The notes below the pieces were generated by a model. It saw only the letters and a program-made list of their open reading frames with translations, was not told the origin of the DNA and ran no database searches. A program made the position numbers and the translations under genes. 45,211 nt of DNA from Streptomyces sp. ISL-96 (GTDB lineage: Bacteria > Actinomycetota > Actinomycetes > Streptomycetales > Streptomycetaceae). Each line of letters opens with the position of its first letter. Position 1 is the stretch's first letter. Location: contig NZ_JAGGPA010000058.1 of the NCBI RefSeq assembly GCF_018614035.1, positions 1-45,211 on the forward strand, read 5' to 3'. Positions 24,712-30,942 of this stretch are shown here, piece after piece.

Positions 24712-25479
24712 ATGGCCCTCAAGGCGTACGACCTCACCGGCCGCACCGCACTCGTCACCGGCGCCGCGAGCGGCATAGGCCGGGCCGGCGCACTCCTCCT
24801 CGCCGAAGCCGGCGCCACCGTCCACTGCGCGGACCTCGACGAGAGCGGCCTCCACGAGACCACGGCCCTGATCACCAAGGCGGGCGGCGCCGCGCACCCC
24901 CACCGTCTGGACGTCACCGACCGGACCCAGCTCGCGGCGGCGGTCTCCGCAGCCGGCCCCCGTCTCGACATCCTCGCCGCCATCGCCGGAATCATGCACC
25001 GCAGCACCGTCCTGGAGACCCGCGACGAGGACCTGGACCGCGTCCTGGCGGTCAACTTCAAGGGTGTTCTGTACGCATGCCAGGAGGCGGCCCGCGCCAT
25101 GATCGCCGCCAGGACTCCCGGCAGCATCATCACCATGGCGTCGGGCGCGGTCGACGCGGCAACCTCCGGCCTGCTCTGCTACAGCACGGCCAAGGCAGCC
25201 GTCGTACAGCTCACCAGGACCCTCGCCACCGAGCTCGGCCCCTACTCCATCCGCGTGAACGCCGTGGCCCCCGGCTGGATCCGCACCCCCATGACCGACC
25301 GCCACGACGCGGCGCTCCAGCACCGGACCGAAGCCGCCATGGTCCGCGCGACCCCACTGGGCCGCGTCGGCGAGCCCGAGGACATCGCGCACGCGATCCT
25401 CCACCTGGCGTCGGACGCCTCCGCCTTCACGACGGGCCAGATCCTCCGCCCGAACGGCGGCGTCGCAATGCCCTGGTAA
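24712..25479 (+). CDS. Short-chain dehydrogenase/reductase (SDR)
   Basis: A 255-residue classical SDR. It has the NAD(P)-binding motif TGAASGIG (16-23) and an acidic D41-L-D tail favouring NAD over NADP. The variant AAIAG replaces the common NNAG. The complete catalytic tetrad is N115, S144, Y157 and K161 (YSTAK). RVNAVAPGWIRTPM is the usual PG motif region, and the end GQILRPNGGVAMPW is typical of 3-oxoacyl-ACP reductase-like enzymes. It starts 32 bases after the nei-type gene, so it may share the transcript, although no functional link is obvious. Substrate unknown. Confidence 0.88.
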   Translation: MALKAYDLTGRTALVTGAASGIGRAGALLLAEAGATVHCADLDESGLHETTALITKAGGAAHPHRLDVTDRTQLAAAVSAAGPRLDILAAIAGIMHRSTVLETRDEDLDRVLAVNFKGVLYACQEAARAMIAARTPGSIITMASGAVDAATSGLLCYSTAKAAVVQLTRTLATELGPYSIRVNAVAPGWIRTPMTDRHDAALQHRTEAAMVRATPLGRVGEPEDIAHAILHLASDASAFTTGQILRPNGGVAMPW

Positions 25480-25765
25480 CCGCGCTGGTAACCGCCCCGG
25501 CAACCCCGCAGCGCCGCAACACCGCCCCCGGCGTACGCCCCGGCCCGCGTCGCCGGCGCCGCGAATCCACCCCCGCCGCAGCCGCCGAAACCACGTGAAC
25601 CGGCAGCAGGCTCAGCCCCCAGCCGCCCGCCGCCACCGCGCCCTCGACGACCCCGGTCCGCTCCGGCACCAGCACAAGCCGCAGCACGGCACCCCACCAC
25701 ACCGCACCGAACACCACCGTCACCACCAGCGCCGCCCCGCGTCCGCGGAAGTCACGCCATGCCAT
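25427..25765 (-). CDS. Small membrane protein, unknown function
   Basis: A 112-residue frame beginning MAWRDFRGRGAALVVTVV, with one clear and one weaker hydrophobic helix (about 11-32 and 48-63) and an Arg/Gly-rich C-terminus (SRRRRRGPGRTPG). Codon third positions are strongly G/C biased in this frame, supporting coding. The last 53 bases overlap the end of the convergent SDR gene, so the true 3-prime boundary is as written only if the Arg-rich tail is real. I recognise no family. Confidence 0.55.
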   Translation of the reverse strand: MAWRDFRGRGAALVVTVVFGAVWWGAVLRLVLVPERTGVVEGAVAAGGWGLSLLPVHVVSAAAAGVDSRRRRRGPGRTPGAVLRRCGVAGAVTSAVTRALRRRRSGGGSGPS

Positions 25766-25884
25766 GGCCGCCTCCTCCGACCGACGCTAGCCGGGCCCGC
25801 GCACACGGCGGGAGGGCGCACCGGAAGCACACCCGGCGCACCCACCAGCACCGCACACCAACCGCACCAACCGCGCCCCGCGCT

Positions 25885-26355
25885 CTACGCGCTCTCGGCC
25901 TGGAACATCCACGCATGCTTTTCGAGGTCTGCCGTGAGCCCGATGATGATGTCCTGGGTCACCGGATCCGGCTCAGCGGTTACGTCGATCCGCTCCCGCA
26001 TGCGCCCGACCACGACCCCGAGTGCGTCCACCAGTATCCGTACGGCGTCCACATCCTTGATCCACCCCGACGGCACCTCCCGGATCGCCGTCGCACACGC
26101 CACACTCGCGGACCGCCCGTCCGGATTCACACCCAGCGCCGAGGCCCGCTCGGCCACCGAGTCCGAGTGCTGCCGCGCCGTGCCGACCACCTCGTCGAGC
26201 TGCAGGTGTACGGACCTGAATCGCGGCCCCACCACGTTCCAGTGGACCTGCTTGGCGACCAGCGAGAGATCCACGAGGTCCACCAGCGCCCCCTGCAGGG
26301 CCTCGCCCACCACCTTGAGGTCCGCCTCGGCCAGGCTGCTCTTCACGACAGACAT
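25885..26355 (-). CDS. dpsB: Dps-type ferritin-like DNA protection protein
   Basis: A 156-residue Dps, assembled as a dodecamer that stores iron and shields DNA in stationary phase or stress. The intersubunit ferroxidase ligands are in place: H38 (KQVHWNVVG), H50 and D54 (RSVHLQLDE), and D65 and E69 (DSVAER). It lacks the long lysine-rich N-terminal tail used for DNA binding by some homologues. S. coelicolor carries dpsB at this chromosomal position (next to clgR/cinA), which is the basis for the symbol. The ATG at 26355 lies after TTTTCCTCCTCAGG on the plus strand, which reads as a GAGGAGG ribosome site on the coding strand. Confidence 0.88.
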   Translation of the reverse strand: MSVVKSSLAEADLKVVGEALQGALVDLVDLSLVAKQVHWNVVGPRFRSVHLQLDEVVGTARQHSDSVAERASALGVNPDGRSASVACATAIREVPSGWIKDVDAVRILVDALGVVVGRMRERIDVTAEPDPVTQDIIIGLTADLEKHAWMFQAESA

Positions 26356-26452
26356 CCGTTTTCCTCCTCAGGAAACCGACTGATCAAACCGACCCTTCAC
26401 AGTCCCACCACCATGGCACATATGCCACAAAACGGTCACACGAAGGCATGAA

Positions 26453-26487
26453 AGAGCCCCGAGGTCCGTCAGGACCACCGGGGCTCT
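26453..26487. terminator. Terminator between clgR and dps
   Basis: AGAGCCCCG (26453-26461) pairs with CGGGGCTCT (26479-26487), with an inner GGTCC-GTCA-GGACC stem. On the minus strand the hairpin is followed by TTTC, so it ends the clgR transcript before dps. Confidence 0.75.
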
Positions 26488-26543
26488 CCCACAAGCCTTA
26501 CAAGCCCGAGACCTCTAAGAGCCTCAGACCGAAGTCGCCGCGG

Positions 26544-26924
26544 TCAGGCGGCGACCACGTCCACCGCTTCCGCGGGTGCCTTGATCGTCACCCGCTCCGG
26601 TGGCACACCTGCCACCGACGTCACCGAAACGGAATTCAGCATCGGGCGTACCGGTGGACGCACCGGCTCGCTCGCAGCCGACTCCGCCAGCTCAGCCAGC
26701 GACAACTCGTCACTCACTTCGCGCATGAGCTCGGACATCCGTACGTCAAGCGCGTCGCAGATAGCGGAGAGCAGTTCGGAGGATGCCTCCTTCTGCCCCC
26801 GCTCCACCTCGGATAGATAGCCGAGTGAGACTCGGGCGGACGAGGAGACTTCGCGCAGAGTACGGCCCTGGCGCTGGCGCTGCCGACGCAGCACGTCACC
26901 AAGCAGGCGACGGAGCAGAATCAT
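26544..26924 (-). CDS. clgR: ClgR-type HTH regulator of protease genes
   Basis: A 126-residue XRE-family activator. The helix-turn-helix lies at about 12-66, with GRTLREVSSSARVSLGYLSEVERGQKEAS marking helices two to four. A flexible middle follows. The protein ends VDVVAA; in Streptomyces, ClgR activates clp and lon genes and is itself destroyed by ClpP through a C-terminal Ala-Ala, so this ending is meaningful. The ATG at 26924 has GGAGG nine bases upstream. Its place beside cinA and pgsA is the conserved actinobacterial location of clgR. I could not find a convincing ClgR operator in the 100 bases upstream. Confidence 0.87.
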   Translation of the reverse strand: MILLRRLLGDVLRRQRQRQGRTLREVSSSARVSLGYLSEVERGQKEASSELLSAICDALDVRMSELMREVSDELSLAELAESAASEPVRPPVRPMLNSVSVTSVAGVPPERVTIKAPAEAVDVVAA

Positions 26925-27033
26925 CGGTGGCTCCCTCCTCGGACCGCGTAGCCGCATCCTTCACGCCCCACCGTACCGCCTCGCGCTGCGGCCGTGCGGG
27001 GAGCGATGTCGTGTTCACTCAGGGCTGCAAACA

Positions 27034-27567
27034 TCAATTCCCCCCGTTCTGTTCCGTATCCTGTGCCCGCGCATTTTCATTCAGTTCGTCGCAGAGCAGA
27101 GTCAATACTCTCCGTACACTCTCCATACGGATTACCGCCCGGTCCCCGTTCAACCTCAACCGGGCCACTTTCCCGGCGCCGTCCGGCCCCGCGACCGCCA
27201 CGAAAACGGTACCGACCGGCTGCCCGTCCTGGGCTTCGGGCCCCGCGACTCCCGTGGTCGCTACTCCCCAGTCGGCCCCGAGGACCCGCCGGACCCCCAC
27301 GGCCATCTGCCGCGCGACCTCGCCGTCCACGGCTCCGTGCTGCTCCAGAAGTGCCGCGTCGACCCCAAGAATGTCGCTTTTGAGCTGTGTGGCGTACGCC
27401 GTGACGGCCCCGCGGAAGGCTCTTGAAGCACCAGGCACGGAAGTCAGCTCTGCGGCCACCAGGCCGCCCGTGAGCGATTCGGCGACCGCGAGCGTCTCGC
27501 CCCGCCCAGCCAGCAGCTCCAGCACCTCCGCGGCACCACTCGCCCGTATAACAGCACCACCCGTCAC
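27034..27567 (-). CDS. cinA: CinA C-terminal domain protein (nicotinamide-nucleotide amidase)
   Basis: A stand-alone CinA C-terminal domain, 177 residues, of the PncC type, which deamidates NMN to nicotinic acid mononucleotide. Motifs seen are AVAESLTGGLVAAELTSVPGAS near residue 26, then FRGAVTAYATQLKSDILGV and GVATTGVAGPEAQDGQPVGTVFVA. The N-terminal MoaB-like half of full-length CinA is absent, as is common in actinobacteria. The GTG at 27567 overlaps the pgsA stop in GTGA. Third member of rimO-pgsA-cinA; clgR follows after 110 bases. Confidence 0.9.
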   Translation of the reverse strand: MTGGAVIRASGAAEVLELLAGRGETLAVAESLTGGLVAAELTSVPGASRAFRGAVTAYATQLKSDILGVDAALLEQHGAVDGEVARQMAVGVRRVLGADWGVATTGVAGPEAQDGQPVGTVFVAVAGPDGAGKVARLRLNGDRAVIRMESVRRVLTLLCDELNENARAQDTEQNGGN

Positions 27568-28259
27568 CGGGACGACTCCTCCGCCGACCGCTCCGCCGGC
27601 TCCTGCGCCGACGACTCCTCCGCCGCGATCCCGGCCCGCCGCAGCACCACGGCCTGGCGCACATAGTCCAGCCCGGTCGCCACGGTCAGCACGACCGCCA
27701 CCGCCATCACCCAGAACCGCAGCGTCGCGAGCGGCCCCGTCAGCGCCAGCACGTACATCCCGACCGCCACGCCCTGCAGGAGCGTCTTCATCTTGCCGCC
27801 GCGACTGGCCGGAATGACCCCGTGCCTGATCACCCAGAAGCGCAGCACCGTGATGCCCAGCTCCCGGAAGAGGATGACGCCCGTCACCCACCACGGCAGA
27901 TCCCCGAGCGCCGACAGGCAGATCAGCGCCGCGCCCATGATCGCCTTGTCGGCGATCGGGTCGGCGATCTTCCCGAAGTCGGTGACCAGGTTGTACGTAC
28001 GGGCCAGATGCCCGTCAAAAATGTCCGTGATCATCGCAACGGCGAAGGCCGCCCATGCCCACGCGCGCCAGGCCGGGTCGTACCCGCCGTCCTGGAGCAT
28101 CAGCATGACGAAGCCGGGCACCAGCGCCAGCCGCATCATGGTGAGGATGTTGGCGATGTTCCACAGGCTGGCCTGATTGACGGCCGCAGCGCCCAGCTTG
28201 CCGCCGGGCGCCGGCTTCGCGCCGGTTCCACCGGCAGCGGATGCCGGGACTCCGGTCAT
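27564..28259 (-). CDS. pgsA: CDP-diacylglycerol--glycerol-3-phosphate 3-phosphatidyltransferase
   Basis: Makes phosphatidylglycerol phosphate for phosphatidylglycerol and cardiolipin. The 231-residue membrane protein carries the complete CDP-alcohol phosphotransferase motif with D79, D82, G83, A86, R87, G96, D100 and D104. NIANILTMMRLALVPGF precedes it, and about six helices are present. The last 25 residues are an acidic, Ser/Glu-rich tail (AEESSAQEPAERSAEESSR). The start overlaps the rimO stop (ATGA), and the stop overlaps the cinA start. Confidence 0.92.
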   Translation of the reverse strand: MTGVPASAAGGTGAKPAPGGKLGAAAVNQASLWNIANILTMMRLALVPGFVMLMLQDGGYDPAWRAWAWAAFAVAMITDIFDGHLARTYNLVTDFGKIADPIADKAIMGAALICLSALGDLPWWVTGVILFRELGITVLRFWVIRHGVIPASRGGKMKTLLQGVAVGMYVLALTGPLATLRFWVMAVAVVLTVATGLDYVRQAVVLRRAGIAAEESSAQEPAERSAEESSR

Positions 28260-29773
28260 CTGCCTGCCTCCTCGTCGATGGTCTGGGGGTCGCCTCCCAG
28301 AAGGTCGCAGTATTCCGCCACCAGGTCCACGCCCTCGGTCCCGACCACCTTCGCCACGACCATTCGGCCGACGGCCAGCCCCTCGCCGGACGTGAACAGC
28401 ACCTGGCCGTCCGTCTCGGGCGCCTGATGAGCCGCACGCCCCACCGCGCCGTCCTCACCGTCCACCGACTCGACGAGCACCTCGACCGTCTCACCGAGCC
28501 GCTCCTCGGCCCGCTGGGCGGTCAGCTCGTCCGCGAGCCGCGAGATGTGTTCGAGCCGCTCGGCGATGACCTCGGCGTCCAGCTTGTTGTCGTACGTGAC
28601 GGCCTCGGTGCCCTCCTCGTCGGAGTACCCGAAGACGCCGATCGCGTCCAGTCTCGCGCCCGTGAGGAAACGCTCCAGCTCGCCGAAGTCCGCCTCGCTC
28701 TCGCCGGGGAACCCGACGATGAAGTTGGACCGCACACCGGCCTGCGGCGCCTTGTTCCTGATCGTCTCCAGCAGCTCCAGGAAGCGGTCGGTGTCACCGA
28801 AGCGCCGCATCGAGCGCAGCACACCGGCCGCCGAGTGCTGGAAGGACAGGTCGAAGTACGGCGCGACCTTCGGCGTGGACGTCAGTACGTCGATCAGCCC
28901 CGGCCGCATCTCCGCCGGCTGCAGGTAGCTGACCCGTACGCGCTCAATCCCGTCGACCTCGGCCAGCTCCGGCAGCAGCGTCTCCAGCAGCCGGATGTCA
29001 CCGAGGTCCTTGCCGTACGACGTGTTGTTCTCGGAGACCAGCATGATCTCCTTGACGCCCTGCTCGGCCAGCCAGCGCGTCTCCCCCAGTACGTCGGAGG
29101 GACGCCGCGAAATGAACGATCCACGGAACGACGGAATGGCGCAGAAGGAACACCTGCGGTCGCACCCTGACGCGAGCTTCACGGAAGCGACCGGGCTGTT
29201 CCCGAGACGCTGGCGAAGCGGCGCACGCGGCCCGGAGGCCGGCGCGATGCCTTCGGGCAGGTCCTCGGGAGGCGTGTCCTGAGCGTGCCCGGGAAGCGCC
29301 ACGTCGGAGGCGCTGGAGGCGTCCTGGCGCTCGGCCGGGCTGATGGGCAGCAGCTTGCGCCGGTCGCGCGGGGTGTGGGAGGCGTGAATGCCGCCGTTGA
29401 GGATGGTCTGGAGGCGGTCGGAGATGTCGGCGTAGTCGTCGAATCCGAGTACGCCGTCGGCCTCCGGCAGCGCTTCCTGGAGTTCCTTGCCGTACCGCTC
29501 GGCCATGCAGCCCACGGCGACGACGGCCTGGGTCCTGCCGCCCCCCTCTCGAGCCGCAGTCTTCAGATCATTGGCTTCGAGCAGGGCGTCGACGGAGTCC
29601 TTCTTGGCGGCTTCGACGAATCCGCAGGTGTTGACGACGGCGACGTCCGCGTCCGAGGCGTCCTCGACGAGCTGCCAGCCGTCCGCTGCCAAGCGGCCTG
29701 CCAGCTCCTCCGAGTCCACCTCATTACGGGCGCAGCCAAGAGTGACAAGGGCGACGGTGCGGCGTTCGGGCAT
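28256..29773 (-). CDS. rimO: Ribosomal protein S12 methylthiotransferase RimO
   Basis: Radical-SAM enzyme that methylthiolates an aspartate of ribosomal protein S12. The 505-residue protein has N-terminal cluster cysteines C14 (LGCARNEVDSEE), C50 and C89, and the SAM cluster C204, C208 and C211 (GCDRRCSFCAIPSFRGSF). A TRAM domain closes it. The GCDRRCSFC form and SFRGSF mark RimO rather than MiaB. A Ser/Pro-rich insert at about 145-190 makes it longer than enterobacterial RimO, as in other streptomycetes. The ATG at 29773 gives MPERRTVALVTLGC; upstream codons have no similarity. It leads the overlapping rimO-pgsA-cinA unit. Confidence 0.93.
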   Translation of the reverse strand: MPERRTVALVTLGCARNEVDSEELAGRLAADGWQLVEDASDADVAVVNTCGFVEAAKKDSVDALLEANDLKTAAREGGGRTQAVVAVGCMAERYGKELQEALPEADGVLGFDDYADISDRLQTILNGGIHASHTPRDRRKLLPISPAERQDASSASDVALPGHAQDTPPEDLPEGIAPASGPRAPLRQRLGNSPVASVKLASGCDRRCSFCAIPSFRGSFISRRPSDVLGETRWLAEQGVKEIMLVSENNTSYGKDLGDIRLLETLLPELAEVDGIERVRVSYLQPAEMRPGLIDVLTSTPKVAPYFDLSFQHSAAGVLRSMRRFGDTDRFLELLETIRNKAPQAGVRSNFIVGFPGESEADFGELERFLTGARLDAIGVFGYSDEEGTEAVTYDNKLDAEVIAERLEHISRLADELTAQRAEERLGETVEVLVESVDGEDGAVGRAAHQAPETDGQVLFTSGEGLAVGRMVVAKVVGTEGVDLVAEYCDLLGGDPQTIDEEAGR

Positions 29774-29897
29774 GGGCTCAAGACTACTTTGTCCCGGCGC
29801 ACGCCCCCGCCGCGAGGGTTCCACGGGGCCGGCGCCCCCGAAATCCGGGCCGGTCCCCGGCCTCACCGGCCGGCTCGCGGCCCGGAAGGCGTCCAGG

Positions 29898-30740
29898 TCA
29901 GCCGACCCCGGGGTCGCCCTTCGTGTACGTCAGCCGCTCGACCTGTCCCGGCTGGAACTTGTCCCCGACCTCCTTGCCGTTCACGAACAGCTGCATCGCC
30001 CCGGCGTCACCGAGCACGAGCTCGATCTTCTCCTTGTCCGTGAAGGTCTTGGACTCACCCTTCTCCAGCAGGCCGTCGAAGAGCAGCCTGCCGTTGTGGT
30101 CCTTCGCCGAGATCCAGCTCTTACGGTCCTTGGCGGTGAGGGCGACCGTCACCTGGTCCTGCGGGACGGCCGCGATGGCACTGTCCGACGGGTCGGGCTT
30201 GGGGTCGACGGGCTTGGTCGGCTTCGCGGGCTTGGTGGCGGCAGGCGTGGAGCCGCCGGCGACGTCCGTGGAGGAGCCGCCGTTGCCGTTGCCACCGTTG
30301 AAGAGCGTGAAGCCGACGAAGCCCACGACGGCGACGATCGCGGCGACCATGGCCGCGGTCCAGTTGGGGCGGCGCGCCTCGGGACGGATCCGTTCCGCCT
30401 CGAAGAGCGGCGCCGCGGGCGTGGGAGCGGGACGTCCGCCGTGCTCGTCGTCGTACTGCGCGACCAGAGCGTCCGCGTCGAGGCCGACGGCGCGCGCGAG
30501 CGTACGGATGTGTCCGCGTGCATACACATCGCCGCCGCAGCGGCTGAAGTCGTCCTGCTCGATCGCGTGCACCATGGGGATGCGCACCCGTGTCGAGCCG
30601 CTGACCTCGTCGACCGTCAGGCCGGCGTCAACGCGGGCCTGCTGGAGAGCGCGTCCGATCGAGGGCCGGTCGTCTTCGATCGAGGACCGGTCATCTTCGA
30701 TCGAAGGCCGGTCGTCTTCGGGAGAGTTGCCGATGGACAC
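29898..30740 (-). CDS. RodZ-like HTH membrane protein (DUF4115)
   Basis: A 280-residue bitopic protein: an HTH_25-type domain at about 28-95 (ALQQARVDAGLTVDEVS), one transmembrane helix at about 128-145 (AAMVAAIVAVVGFVGFTLF), a Lys/Pro linker, and an extracytoplasmic DUF4115 beta domain ending GQVERLTYTKGDPGVG. RodZ links MreB to the cell-wall machinery in rods; in actinobacteria the role is less clear. The first 28 residues hold three near-identical copies of EDDRPSI. The GTG at 30740 has AAGG upstream. It lies between rimO and ftsK on the same strand and probably has its own promoter in the 202-base gap. Confidence 0.82.
   Translation of the reverse strand: MSIGNSPEDDRPSIEDDRSSIEDDRPSIGRALQQARVDAGLTVDEVSGSTRVRIPMVHAIEQDDFSRCGGDVYARGHIRTLARAVGLDADALVAQYDDEHGGRPAPTPAAPLFEAERIRPEARRPNWTAAMVAAIVAVVGFVGFTLFNGGNGNGGSSTDVAGGSTPAATKPAKPTKPVDPKPDPSDSAIAAVPQDQVTVALTAKDRKSWISAKDHNGRLLFDGLLEKGESKTFTDKEKIELVLGDAGAMQLFVNGKEVGDKFQPGQVERLTYTKGDPGVG
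30657..30719. repeat. Three tandem 21-bp repeats in the RodZ-like gene
   Basis: Three adjoining copies of a 21-base unit (30657-30677, 30678-30698, 30699-30719), differing at only one to three bases each. They encode EDDRPSI, EDDRSSI and EDDRPSI at the protein N-terminus. Unit length is a multiple of three, so copy number can change without frameshift. Confidence 0.9.
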
Positions 30741-30865
30741 GGGGGCGCCTTTCGAGCGTGAGCCACCTGCTGGGTGTTCAGTCTAGGGGTGGTACGAAAG
30801 CGTGAGGCAACTGGGAGGGCGGACTTTGTACGCCATCAGAATCGCTCGTCAGAACGATCTGACAG

Positions 30866-30885
30866 CCGGATGGTGACACCACCGG
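30866..30885 (-). terminator. Weak hairpin downstream of ftsK
   Basis: CCGG-A-TGGT (30866-30874) pairs with ACCACCGG (30878-30885) across a three-base loop, with one bulged A. It lies about 60 bases past the ftsK stop, and a second small stem, GTCAG-AACGAT-CTGAC (30848-30863), follows. Possible ftsK terminator; weak. Confidence 0.3.
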
Positions 30886-30942
30886 TCTCCCCCTCCCCTC
30901 AACTGGACGTACGAACACGGGAAACGGTTGCTCACCGTTCTC

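Noticed and set aside
26925..27033. ClgR autoregulatory operator upstream of clgR
   Set aside because: No sequence close to the GTTCGC-N5-GCG pattern could be found by eye.
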